Part shown: piece by piece, positions 25,554-33,750 of the stretch
Position numbering within the stretch: position 1 is the stretch's first letter
Layout of the letters: every line of letters begins with the position of its first letter
Position numbers and translations under genes: made by a program
Assembly: GCF_014200575.1 (NCBI RefSeq)
Contig: NZ_JACHBZ010000007.1
Coordinates: 239,146 to 303,145, forward strand
From: Mucilaginibacter saanensis
GTDB taxonomy: Bacteria; Bacteroidota; Bacteroidia; Sphingobacteriales; Sphingobacteriaceae
Direction: 5' to 3'
DNA length: 64,000 bases
The notes under the pieces: model-generated
The model's database searches: none
The model's input: the letters and a program-made list of their open reading frames with translations, nothing else
What the model was told of the DNA's origin: nothing

Positions 25554-27509
25554 CTACCTCATTACCAATACCCAGCCTTTCAGCACGTTCCCGTTTTTAA
25601 GATCGATCATATAGTAATAAGTACCCGATGGTACATCCTGCCCTCCATAACGACCATCCCATGCCTGTGTATAACCTGTACTTTTAAATACCAGGGCGCC
25701 GTAACGGTTAAAAACCTGTGTTATTGATGCAGGGTAGGTGTCCAGGGCTTCAATAGCCCAGGTATCATTAATGCCGTCGCTATTAGGGGTAAACGTATTG
25801 GGTACTACCACCTTTTTATAAACCCGGATAAATACATCATCGGTAGCTTCGGCACCGCAACCTACATTGGAGACTACGTGCAAGGTGTAGGTGGCATCCT
25901 CCGTGGGGCCTGCAATGGGATTTAGTACAGTGCTACTGCTCAGGTTATCGGCAGGAGTCCAATAATAACTTACGTTGGTACCTTTGGCACTGCCGTTTAA
26001 CACTACCGATTGCCCTTGGGTAATGTGTTTATCGGCCCCGGCACTGGCTACCGGTTTTTTAATTACGTTAACTATTACCACGGCTGTTGATGAGCAGGTA
26101 CCATTGCTTACTGTAACGGTATACCGGGTAGTGTCAGTTGGGCTGGCAACGGGATTGGCTATGCTGGCATCTGATAGGCCCGTGACAGGGAGCCAGCTAT
26201 AGGTGGTGCCGCCGCTTGCGTATAATACGGTTGATTCACCCTCACAAACAGATACATCGGCCCCGGCATTGGCAATGGGTTGTGCATTAACACTCACGTT
26301 TACTGCGGCGGTAACATTACAGCCTGCGGTTGATACAATGGTTACATGATAAGTGCCTGCCGCAGCCGCAGTAACATTATTGATGACGGGGCTTTGCAGG
26401 GCTGACGTAAAACCGTTGGGGCCTGTCCATTGGTAAGAAGCTCCCGCCGAAGCGCTTAGATTGAGCGTTGTGCCTGCGCAAACCGGCGAATTGGCTATTG
26501 CCGAAGCAACTGGTGCCGCCCCCACGGTAAGTGTAAGCTCGTTAGAGGCTACCCGGCAAAGTGTGGAGTTGATGTTAGCGCTTTGTGCCGTAACCACCCG
26601 GTAATGGTAAGTGCCTGCTAAGGTTGGCGATGTAAAAGTATAGGACGATGCCGTGCTGCTTGCCCCGGTAAAGTTTGTCCATACGCCGCTGGTATTTTGA
26701 TATTGCCATAAAACGCTGTATCCCGCAGGTGCAGTGGTTGTCATGGTATAACTAACAGGGCTGCCTGAGCAAGCCGATGCCGTAGTTGTTGTGCTTGTAC
26801 TGCCAAAATTTGCGGTAATAGTTGGTCCGTACGGTCTGAAAACAATATCATCAATAGCAAGGTCATTGGCAGGGGCGCCGCCCGCGCTGTTGTTGGTCAT
26901 TTTGATCACTACGTCGCCAACACCTGCGGGTAATGTAAACTTAAAAGATTTCTGCACCCATTGATAGTTGCCGTTGGTACGTGCAATGGTGCCTGTATTA
27001 AAACTCTGGATAATAGTTCCGTCGGTTTTTTCGATAGAAAAAGTAATATTGGGCGGACTGATATCATTACTCCTCAACAAGTTTACAACCCATGCCGAAA
27101 ACTGGTAAGTGGTATTGGAGCATAAACCGGTAACCGTACGTTTATAAAAGTAATCGGTTTTAGATACACTGGCGTTTACCACCATCATATAACCACCGGC
27201 ATTGCCGGTATGGTCTGTTGCAGACCACCACACGTTGCCAGCCCCGGCAGTGGTGTTTTCAATGGTGTAGGAACCATCACTCGGGAAATCTGCATTGCTG
27301 TAGGTATAGCTTGTACTGCCTGAATCGGTCGGTAACGCACCGGAATGGGTAGCTGTTCCCGATCCAAATGTAATGCTCACCACCGGATCGCCGAGGCTTT
27401 GTGCGGCGGCCCTATAAAAATTTAAAGTAAGTAATAGCCCGATGACGGTAATAACTAACCGTTTGGTATGAGTTTTTTTCAACGTATTTACAGTGGTTAA
27501 GCACAACAT
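25554..27509 (-). CDS. T9SS type B sorting-domain exported protein with Ig/PKD-like repeats
   Basis: About 651 residues from ATG 27509. Signal peptide RLVITVIGLLLTLNFYRAAA-Q; a carbohydrate-binding-like beta domain (residues 40-230) with WSATDHTGNAGGYMMVVNAS; three or four Ig/PKD-like repeats; and a C-terminal gliding-motility (CHU_C) domain starting VPNTFTPNSDGINDTWAIE and ending GTYYYMIDLKNGNVLKGW. The latter is the type B signal for the type IX secretion system, so it is secreted or surface-bound. The frame extends to 27542, but that stretch lies inside a terminator-like hairpin. Confidence 0.9.
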   Translation of the reverse strand: MLCLTTVNTLKKTHTKRLVITVIGLLLTLNFYRAAAQSLGDPVVSITFGSGTATHSGALPTDSGSTSYTYSNADFPSDGSYTIENTTAGAGNVWWSATDHTGNAGGYMMVVNASVSKTDYFYKRTVTGLCSNTTYQFSAWVVNLLRSNDISPPNITFSIEKTDGTIIQSFNTGTIARTNGNYQWVQKSFKFTLPAGVGDVVIKMTNNSAGGAPANDLAIDDIVFRPYGPTITANFGSTSTTTTASACSGSPVSYTMTTTAPAGYSVLWQYQNTSGVWTNFTGASSTASSYTFTSPTLAGTYHYRVVTAQSANINSTLCRVASNELTLTVGAAPVASAIANSPVCAGTTLNLSASAGASYQWTGPNGFTSALQSPVINNVTAAAAGTYHVTIVSTAGCNVTAAVNVSVNAQPIANAGADVSVCEGESTVLYASGGTTYSWLPVTGLSDASIANPVASPTDTTRYTVTVSNGTCSSTAVVIVNVIKKPVASAGADKHITQGQSVVLNGSAKGTNVSYYWTPADNLSSSTVLNPIAGPTEDATYTLHVVSNVGCGAEATDDVFIRVYKKVVVPNTFTPNSDGINDTWAIEALDTYPASITQVFNRYGALVFKSTGYTQAWDGRYGGQDVPSGTYYYMIDLKNGNVLKGWVLVMR

Positions 27510-27518
27510 TCCTCGTTT

Positions 27519-27553
27519 AAAAAAAGCGCCTGCACTTGACATACAGACGCTTT
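27519..27553 (-). terminator. Rho-independent terminator just upstream of the T9SS protein gene
   Basis: On the minus strand AAAGCGTCTG pairs with CAGGCGCTTT (one G-U) around an 11-base loop, followed by seven T. It would end transcripts coming from the 178-residue protein gene upstream. It also lies only 10 bp ahead of the T9SS gene ATG, leaving no room for a promoter in between, so it might act as an attenuator. Confidence 0.75.
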
Positions 27554-27861
27554 GTTCGAAACTATTATGAAAAAAAGGGTAACTTCTAAAACCAAATCCT
27601 GCAGCAAAGCACTTATTGGAATCAAAGTTTAAATATGGGCAGGTATGCTGTGTTAATCAACTATGTGTCGGCGAATGGCCGTTTTGTATAGACGAATAAA
27701 ATCCGCTGCTTTATTGTTAGTTCAGTGTGAATACTTCGACGGTTATACTTCCTCGCTGACCACCGGCTGTACCCGTGCCTGGCGGCGGCCACAGTTAAGG
27801 CTGCCGATTTTATATGTTTGTTGGGTTTTGCAAGGGCAGATGCAAGGATGGATTACTTAAT
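27554..27861. other. Intergenic region without recognisable gene
   Basis: About 308 bp between the terminator at 27519-27553 and the stop of the 178-residue protein gene. A 65-codon open frame on the plus strand here has no family signal and unusual composition (Arg/Cys-rich). I see no repeats or clear promoter. Confidence 0.4.
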
Positions 27862-28398
27862 TTAATTATACTGCCTGCCGTTCAGTACCATCGGGGCTGG
27901 TTCTTCCACTTCCTGGTAGCTAATCACGGACAGGTTATACTGCATTTTTAAAATAAAGGTATCGGCGGTGTTTTTTCCAGAAACATCGCCCTCGGCCAGT
28001 ATCATAAATTCGGCTAACTGGTTAATCAAAGTTAAGGTATCGGTGGCATAAATAATAGCTACTTTATGAGCAGATATGTCGTCGATGTTTGACTCGATCA
28101 ATTCAAATTGAGTGGTTTCAAAGCTGATTGCTTTGCCAAGGTTGTCGGTTAATGCGGGGATTTTATGGTTTAAGGTTTCAATAAAATGCCCTACCGCAAA
28201 GCCGAGCTTATAATGTAGCGAGTTGGCCCGGCCATCATGCGCCTTTAACGCTGTAAATGTTTTGAATTTCCTGTCGGGGTTGTAGGTTTGGTTTTTAAGC
28301 AGAAACTCCTGATAGGATGCATGGAAAACATTTTTTTCAAACTCGCTTTGTGCCGATGCATCAATAATTTGTTTGTAAGCTAATTTTATAAGTGCCAT
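27862..28398 (-). CDS. Protein of unknown function
   Basis: A 178-residue soluble protein with no recognised domain: a helical N-terminus (KLAYKQIIDASAQSEFEKNV), then HDGRANSLHYKLGFAVGHF, and a helical segment IIYATDTLTLINQLAEFMIL. No signal peptide. Its ATG at 28398 follows an unusual inverted-repeat leader (28417-28484). The intradiol dioxygenase gene lies 99 bp upstream on the same strand, so they may share a transcript. Confidence 0.7.
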   Translation of the reverse strand: MALIKLAYKQIIDASAQSEFEKNVFHASYQEFLLKNQTYNPDRKFKTFTALKAHDGRANSLHYKLGFAVGHFIETLNHKIPALTDNLGKAISFETTQFELIESNIDDISAHKVAIIYATDTLTLINQLAEFMILAEGDVSGKNTADTFILKMQYNLSVISYQEVEEPAPMVLNGRQYN

Positions 28399-28416
28399 TT
28401 TCTTTTAATTTAAAGC

Positions 28417-28484
28417 GTGAGTTTTGATTGATGAGTTGCTATGGAAATGTAAGTTGGAGGGCAGCAAATCAAAACTCACTGCCC
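28417..28484 (-). promoter_or_regulatory. Candidate pseudoknot leader upstream of the 178-residue protein gene
   Basis: On the minus strand GGGCAG and CTGCCC (28484-28479 and 28464-28459) form a hairpin whose loop holds GTGAGTTTTGATT. That loop is perfectly complementary to AATCAAAACTCAC at 28429-28417, 18 bases before the ATG. The two helices can form together as a pseudoknot or compete. It might instead be the dioxygenase terminator, but no T-tract follows. Confidence 0.45.
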
Positions 28485-28497
28485 GGCACAAACAACA

Positions 28498-29235
28498 TTA
28501 CAGGGCTACACCAATGGTATACGTTCCTGAATAACCTGCGGCAATACTGCCGGTTAAAGCCACTGTTTCATTGGCCAGGTCAGTAGCCGAATTGCCAAGA
28601 ATGCTATCGCTGGCATTCCGGATAGGGTTTACACCAAGGGCCGCATATAAAGTTGAAACATCCACGGCATCAGATATGGTTTCAGAAAATGCAATCTGCG
28701 ATACCTTTTTGAGTACGTTACTTACAAATACTTCCAGGTGTATATGCGTGGCCCTGCCACCATACCAACCGGGATAAATAGTGGAAAATTTGGCCACTCC
28801 CGATGAGTCGGTAAGCAAGTAGCCTCTAAGCCAGGTTTCGCCCGCATAACTTTTGGCGCCCAATACCCCGGTCTGGTTGGCATAGCCAGAGTAGTAGCCG
28901 TCTTTGTTGCAGTGCCATATATCTACACGCGCACCGGTAACAACGTTACAATTGTCGTTGGTGTTTACCACTATAAAACTTATGGACAACGGTACACCTG
29001 TTTGCCCGCCGGTAACATCGGCCCGGTTTAGTGGGTTGGTTATTTCGCCGCCAACGTATGGGTAAGGCCCCTCTACTTCGGTTGGGGTAACTGTGCAGAT
29101 GCTACCATTGGTTGATGTGGTAGTGGTTGTAGTATCGGTTTTGGTTGATGCAGAGTCCTTTTTGCAGGCTTCAATGAGCATAGGTCCTGCTGCGGCAGCT
29201 ACAGCAAAGGTGCGGAGAAAGCTTTTACGTTCCAT
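28498..29235 (-). CDS. Intradiol ring-cleavage dioxygenase (exported)
   Basis: A 245-residue protein with a lipoprotein/Tat-like start (MERKSFLRTFAVAAAAGPML, then EACKKD) and a catechol/protocatechuate 3,4-dioxygenase fold. Fe(III) ligands appear in the expected order: Tyr in KDGYYSGYAN, Tyr in YPGWYGG and the two His in THIHLEVF. PTEVEGPYPYVGG matches the family N-terminal motif. Such exported forms cleave catechols outside the cytoplasm, their substrates mostly unknown. The signal and the C-terminal domain are intact. Confidence 0.9.
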   Translation of the reverse strand: MERKSFLRTFAVAAAAGPMLIEACKKDSASTKTDTTTTTTSTNGSICTVTPTEVEGPYPYVGGEITNPLNRADVTGGQTGVPLSISFIVVNTNDNCNVVTGARVDIWHCNKDGYYSGYANQTGVLGAKSYAGETWLRGYLLTDSSGVAKFSTIYPGWYGGRATHIHLEVFVSNVLKKVSQIAFSETISDAVDVSTLYAALGVNPIRNASDSILGNSATDLANETVALTGSIAAGYSGTYTIGVAL

Positions 29236-29358
29236 AATTTACAGAAATTAATAAGGTTAACAATGAGTGTATTAATTCATGTAAATCTATCCGGAGTGGA
29301 TATCAGATAGTAGAAAGTATCGGCAAATGAGTGTTTTGTAACGATAAAGAAAAGATTT

Positions 29359-30060
29359 TCATCTATATTTCATCCAGTTTTTAATAAATTCCTGGTAAGT
29401 TTCGCTTACGGGCAGTTCAACATCGGTTAGCTTAACCTTGCGGCTCTGGACAGACCGGATCTTGTTTACAGATACTACATAGCTGCGGTGTATACGCTGA
29501 AATTTATCCGCAGGTAGCTTTTCGAGCACCTTTTTTAAAGGCATCAGGGTAAGTATGGTTTTGGCGTTGGTTTGATGTATTTTGATATAATCCTCCATGC
29601 TTTCAATATATTCAATAGCATTCAGGTCAATTTTTACCATGCGGTATTCGGAGTATACATACAGGCTTTCTTCGGGCTGCTCACTGGTATTTTTGTTTTT
29701 ATACTGATAATAATCCACAGCTTTTTCCACAGCTTTTTCAAAACGTTTAAAATCAATAGGTTTTAAAATATAGTCAAGAGCCTCCAGCTCAAAACCTTCG
29801 TATGCAAAGTTTTTATAGGCAGTAGTAAAAATGACAATGGGTTTTATAGCAAGCGAGCGCACGAGGTCGATCCCGGTGATATCGGGCATGTTGATGTCGA
29901 TAAATAATAAATCAACAGGCCTGTTTTTTAAAAACTCGGCACCGGAAATGGCATCATCAAAAGTTTTTACCAGTTGCAGGCTCGGAAAACGCGATACATA
30001 CTCGCTGATGAGCCGAAGGGCAAGGGGTTCGTCATCAATAGCTATACATTTAATTACCAT
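29359..30060 (-). CDS. LytTR family response regulator
   Basis: A 233-residue regulator: receiver domain with phospho-acceptor Asp55 (LLFIDINMPD), acidic pair IDDEP and Thr/Lys sites (IVIFTTAY, LDYILKPI), then a C-terminal LytTR DNA-binding domain (IEYIESMEDYIKIH, FQRIHRSYVVSVNKI). It acts with the membrane kinase encoded upstream. An ATG at 30066 overlaps the kinase stop (TAATG); the ATG at 30060 gives the usual family N-terminus. Either way translation is coupled. Confidence 0.93.
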   Translation of the reverse strand: MVIKCIAIDDEPLALRLISEYVSRFPSLQLVKTFDDAISGAEFLKNRPVDLLFIDINMPDITGIDLVRSLAIKPIVIFTTAYKNFAYEGFELEALDYILKPIDFKRFEKAVEKAVDYYQYKNKNTSEQPEESLYVYSEYRMVKIDLNAIEYIESMEDYIKIHQTNAKTILTLMPLKKVLEKLPADKFQRIHRSYVVSVNKIRSVQSRKVKLTDVELPVSETYQEFIKNWMKYR

Positions 30061-30065
30061 ACACA

Positions 30066-31232
30066 TTAAGTTTTTAAAGTAAGCTGAACGGTATACCGGA
30101 GGTTCTGGTCACTGATATTTAACAAATGTTTGTCGGGGTAAAGGTGCAGCAGGCGTTGCCTGGTGTTTTTTATACCGATACCGGTACGCTGGTTCTCGTT
30201 TCTGCCCGGGAATATACTGTTGCTGCAAAAAAAGGATATTTGCGTATCGGTGGTTTGCACGTTAATGTCAATAACCGATTTTTCGTGTTTGCTGATGCCG
30301 TATTTAAATACGTTTTCAATAAAGGTCATCAGTACGAGGGGGGCTATTTTTTTTCCATCAGTTACGCCGTCAACAGTATAATTAACTAAGGTATTATTGC
30401 CAATGCGCAGGCGCTGCAATTCAATATAATCACTTATGCAATCTATTTCGCTTTGCAGGGGTACAAAGTCATCAGCTACGTCGTCTGTTACATAGCGCAT
30501 AATGTTTGATAATTTCATGATGCTGTCGGCAGCATTGTCATCCTTGGTAACGGCAAGCGTATAAATATTATTAAGGGTATTAAACAGAAAGTGCGGATTG
30601 ATCTGCGCCTTTAAAAAGGATAATTCTGCGCTGGTTTTATCAGCCTCGGCACGTACAGCACGCTGTTCGGTTAGCTGCCATTGCTGCACTGTTTTTATAG
30701 CCATACTTAATGCCATGATCATTAAAAATATAAACAGACTGGTGCTATCTATGGGTCTGTGCCGGTTTGGCCCAAACTGCCGGTAAGGGTTATGATGCCG
30801 CGGCCAATGGCGGTATGCACTAAATGGTGAATCAAGCTCAGCAGGAGGCGGGCCTCCCGGAAAAGCATGAAAACCTTGTGGCCGGTCAAAAGGGGGCCCC
30901 TGGTTTATCATTTGGCCGTATAAATGGTTTGAATTGCTGCGGAGCAACTTATCAAAAGGGCGTATATAATATACAATGCCGAGTAATATCAATACTATAA
31001 CCGTATAAAGTATATACTGCCCGGTCAAGAAAAACCTGGGAATAAAAAAGTAGGCGTTGCTATAAAAAAGAAGAACATAGGTAGCGCAAAACAACCAGTA
31101 GCCGGGTATTTGTAATAACGACCACACGGTGCTGCCTTGCCCGCGGCTATTTAAAAATACCAACGGAAAGGCCATAAACAACAGCCAGCCGGCAATGTGA
31201 ATAATAACCGAAAATGCTTTAAACCGCGACAT
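30066..31232 (-). CDS. LytS-type sensor histidine kinase
   Basis: A 388-residue membrane kinase with four N-terminal helices (FSVIIHIAGWLLFMAF, IPGYWLFCATYVLLFYSN, ILYTVIVLILLGIVYYI, SLFIFLMIMALSMAI) and a Pro/His-rich loop between helices 3 and 4. The His_kinase motif SFLKAQINPHFLFNTLNNIY carries the phospho-His near residue 210, and the ATPase N and G boxes are ENVFKYGI and GIGIKNTRQRL. Signals to the LytTR regulator downstream. Stimulus unknown. Confidence 0.92.
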   Translation of the reverse strand: MSRFKAFSVIIHIAGWLLFMAFPLVFLNSRGQGSTVWSLLQIPGYWLFCATYVLLFYSNAYFFIPRFFLTGQYILYTVIVLILLGIVYYIRPFDKLLRSNSNHLYGQMINQGPPFDRPQGFHAFPGGPPPAELDSPFSAYRHWPRHHNPYRQFGPNRHRPIDSTSLFIFLMIMALSMAIKTVQQWQLTEQRAVRAEADKTSAELSFLKAQINPHFLFNTLNNIYTLAVTKDDNAADSIMKLSNIMRYVTDDVADDFVPLQSEIDCISDYIELQRLRIGNNTLVNYTVDGVTDGKKIAPLVLMTFIENVFKYGISKHEKSVIDINVQTTDTQISFFCSNSIFPGRNENQRTGIGIKNTRQRLLHLYPDKHLLNISDQNLRYTVQLTLKT

Positions 31233-31305
31233 GTATAAAGTAACGCATTCAGAAGCAGTAATAAAAACAGTATAGTTAATTAATGGGATTGTACAGATAA
31301 TGTTG

Positions 31306-31905
31306 CTATCCGTGTATGCTTTCGGTTTTGCCGTAGTTTTGTATTACGCGTGCTTCGTATTCCAAAAACTCTTTCCAGCGTTTTTCCACATCAATTTCAA
31401 CTGCATATTTTTTAGCGAGGCGAATAAACATGGCGTAGTGTGTAGCCTCGCTCACCATAAGCTCATGGTAGAACTCTGACAGATGCGCATCGTTAATGTT
31501 TTCAGACAGCACCTTAAAACGTTCGCAGCTACGGGCCTCAATCATGGCCGAAAATAAGAGCCTGTCAATTAATTGAGCTTCGCGGCCACCGCCAACGATG
31601 ATGAATTTGCGCAGCTCGTTCACATAGTTATCCTTACGTTCCTTACCCAGTACAAATCCGCGGGCTACAATAATTTCGTGTACGCGTTTAAAGTGGTCCA
31701 TCTCTTCTTGTACCAGGGCTATCATTTCCTGCACCAGATCAGATAGGTTTGGGTTTTGAACAATTAGTGTAATGCCATTAGTGGCAGCTTTTTGTTCGCA
31801 ATAGGCATGATCTGTTAAAAGTTCCTCAATATTACTTTCCACCACGTTTTTGACCCAAAGCGGATCGGTAGGCAGTTGTAGTTTAAGTATGGTTTTTTCG
31901 CTCAT
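31306..31905 (-). CDS. miaE: tRNA-(ms2io6A)-hydroxylase
   Basis: A 199-residue MiaE, a diiron enzyme that hydroxylates ms2i6A at tRNA position 37. Iron ligands appear as Glu-rich helices: VQEEMDHFKRVHEIIV and FSAMIEARSCERFKVL, with HELMVSEATHYAMF. Start at ATG 31905 (MSEKTILKL); the frame runs upstream into the next gene. Two bases separate it from the preceding gene, so both are cotranscribed. Confidence 0.92.
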   Translation of the reverse strand: MSEKTILKLQLPTDPLWVKNVVESNIEELLTDHAYCEQKAATNGITLIVQNPNLSDLVQEMIALVQEEMDHFKRVHEIIVARGFVLGKERKDNYVNELRKFIIVGGGREAQLIDRLLFSAMIEARSCERFKVLSENINDAHLSEFYHELMVSEATHYAMFIRLAKKYAVEIDVEKRWKEFLEYEARVIQNYGKTESIHG

Positions 31906-31907
31906 GT

Positions 31908-32390
31908 TTATATACCCCAATTCTTCACTTTGTCGACTACATAAGTTTGTTTTTCGCAGTCAAATTTAAAATAAATTGTTGTGCCATCAGATACACCTAA
32001 AGTGTAATTATTCCTTTTTAACTCACCACGATAGGGAGTAATTGTAATAAATAGTTCACTGCCTTTGTTAGTTAGGGGGAACATAATTGTATGCGTTAAT
32101 CTATTTCTGTGATCTTTATAAAGCTTCCTTTGATTAGCGGACGTAATTAAAATGATGGTATACCCATTTACAATTGACGGGATGCTATCAACAAATTCTG
32201 GCTTTTGCAGGAAAATTTCTTTGACTTTTGCACCTTTGTTATTAGAATATTTGGAATAAAATGTATCTATCGATAATGTATACTGCTGGAGAGCGGTACA
32301 ATATATCTGATCGCTTTCGTTCTTTTGAGCCCAGCCAATGTTAGATACAAGCAAAAGTGTAAGAGCGGTAAATAGTTGTTTAACATCCAT
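31908..32390 (-). CDS. Small exported protein, function unknown
   Basis: A 160-residue protein with signal peptide LFTALTLLLVSNIGWA-Q and a mature alpha/beta domain (QYTLSIDTFYSKY, GYTIILITSANQRKLY, SELFITITPYRGELKRNNYT, TIYFKFDCEKQTYVV). Its DNA looks more AT-rich than the neighbouring genes. No domain recognised. Located between nadD and miaE in the same direction. Confidence 0.75.
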   Translation of the reverse strand: MDVKQLFTALTLLLVSNIGWAQKNESDQIYCTALQQYTLSIDTFYSKYSNNKGAKVKEIFLQKPEFVDSIPSIVNGYTIILITSANQRKLYKDHRNRLTHTIMFPLTNKGSELFITITPYRGELKRNNYTLGVSDGTTIYFKFDCEKQTYVVDKVKNWGI

Positions 32391-32422
32391 TTTATTATCA
32401 AAGTGATCTTTTAACCCTTCAA

Positions 32423-32995
32423 CTACTTATACAAACTCTTGCTCTCAATAAATTTGAGCACAGGGTCGGGGACAAAGTATTGTACGTTCTTTTTTTCGGC
32501 TATTGATTTACGGATAAACGTGGCCGAGAGTTCCATCTGCGGTGTCATGGTGATAGTGACAGCGGGGTGATCGGCCAGTTCAGCGTTTTCATATCCCGGG
32601 CGGGGGTAAACAAAAATTTTATAGTCGCGCAGTATCAGCTTATAGTTTTTCCATTTGTGCAGTGTACCCAGGTTGTCAGACCCCATGATAAGCGCAAACT
32701 CATGCTCAGGATACTTTTCTTTAAGGTGGGTAAGGGTATCAATGGTATAAGAAGGCTGCGGCAATTTTAATTCCACATCGCTTACGGTAATATTGGTGGC
32801 ATGATCAGTAGCCAGGCGGGCCATTTCAAGCCGGTCATAGGTGTTGATCAGGTCGCCGTACTTTTTAAGCGGGTTTTGGGGCGATACTACCAGCCATACC
32901 TTATCCAGGGTGGTATGGTTAGCCATATAGTTGGCAATAATAAGGTGCCCTATGTGTATGGGATTAAATGAACCGAACAGTAAGCCTATTTTCAT
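32423..32995 (-). CDS. nadD: Nicotinate-nucleotide adenylyltransferase
   Basis: A 190-residue NadD, which adenylates nicotinate mononucleotide in NAD synthesis. Nucleotidyl-transferase motifs: GLLFGSFNPIHIGHLIIANY at the N-terminus and SATFIRKSI (ISSTxIR type) near the C-terminus, with FALIMGSDNLGTLHKW between. Start ATG at 32995 is the one that keeps the motif near the N-terminus. It lies downstream of gmk, separated by a REPIN-like element. Confidence 0.95.
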   Translation of the reverse strand: MKIGLLFGSFNPIHIGHLIIANYMANHTTLDKVWLVVSPQNPLKKYGDLINTYDRLEMARLATDHATNITVSDVELKLPQPSYTIDTLTHLKEKYPEHEFALIMGSDNLGTLHKWKNYKLILRDYKIFVYPRPGYENAELADHPAVTITMTPQMELSATFIRKSIAEKKNVQYFVPDPVLKFIESKSLYK

Positions 32996-33003
32996 CTGTG
33001 TGC

Positions 33004-33100
33004 GCCCCAAATCCCCAAAAAGGGGAATGATTAAAATGTTTTCGTAGGGCCCCTGTCCTAAATGATTATTCAGAACACCCCCTTAGAGGGCTGGGGGGCT
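33004..33100. repeat. REPIN-like inverted doublet spanning the gmk-nadD gap
   Basis: Left arm 33004-33032 (CCCCAAATCCCCAAAAAGGGG) and right arm 33071-33100 (ACCCCCTTAGAGGGCTGGGG) follow the same inverted plan as the elements at 1243 and 17713. The right arm reaches into gmk and encodes its last codons and stop. Confidence 0.75.
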
Positions 33101-33664
33101 AATAAAGTTTTTCACCAATTCTTCGGCCTCTTTACAGGCCGTTTCAAGATCGTAATTTTTAAGGATAATATCAAATTGAGGGGCGTATTTTAGCTCTTTT
33201 TCGGCTTTTGCAAAGCGTTCTTTTAGTTTTTCTTCGCTATCGGTACCGCGGCCGGTAAGGCGCTCAATCAAAACCTCTAACGATGGCGGCTGTACAAATA
33301 TGGCCAAAGCCTGACCATCGTACTTGCGTTTAAGGTGCATACCGCCTTCTACATCAATATCAAATATTACTGTTTTACCCATTGCCCATATCCGTTCAAT
33401 TTCGGTACGTAGGGTACCGTAAAATGTGCCGGTGTATACTTCTTCAAACTCCACAAATTGCTTCTTGGCAATGCGGTGCAAAAACTCCTCTGTGCTGATA
33501 AAGTAATAATCTTTTTCATGCTCTTCATCACCGCGGGCCAGCCTGGTAGTTGCCGAAATTGAAAATTCAAGCTCAGGCATTTTACCAAGCAGGTGATGTA
33601 CTATGGTAGTTTTACCCGCCCCCGATGGAGCCGAAAATATAATGAGTTTACCTTCTTTGGACAT
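33083..33664 (-). CDS. gmk: Guanylate kinase
   Basis: A 193-residue guanylate kinase (GMP to GDP). P-loop IIFSAPSGAGKTTI at residues 8-21; FSISATTRLARGDEEHEKDY and FVEFEEVYTGTFYGTLRTEI bind GMP; DIDVEGGMHLKRKY is typical. The last residues, ISPPAL, and the TAA stop are encoded by the repeat element at 33071-33100, so the C-terminus has been remodelled. Upstream of nadD, downstream of the yicC-like gene. Confidence 0.96.
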   Translation of the reverse strand: MSKEGKLIIFSAPSGAGKTTIVHHLLGKMPELEFSISATTRLARGDEEHEKDYYFISTEEFLHRIAKKQFVEFEEVYTGTFYGTLRTEIERIWAMGKTVIFDIDVEGGMHLKRKYDGQALAIFVQPPSLEVLIERLTGRGTDSEEKLKERFAKAEKELKYAPQFDIILKNYDLETACKEAEELVKNFISPPAL

Positions 33665-33750
33665 TCTTATTCTGTGTCATTGGGTCATCAGGGCATCCGG
33701 TCATTATTCATCTGTTTTATAAATGATGGCCGGGCAACGTAATGATTATG

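Noticed and set aside
27663..27860. 65-codon open frame in the gap upstream of the T9SS gene
   Set aside because: Arg/Cys/Trp-rich translation with no family signal or ribosome binding site.
23909..29235. A single aromatic-degradation operon (monooxygenase plus intradiol dioxygenase)
   Set aside because: The two genes lie on opposite strands, with a T9SS gene and an unknown gene between; the exported dioxygenase and cytosolic hydroxylase need not act together.
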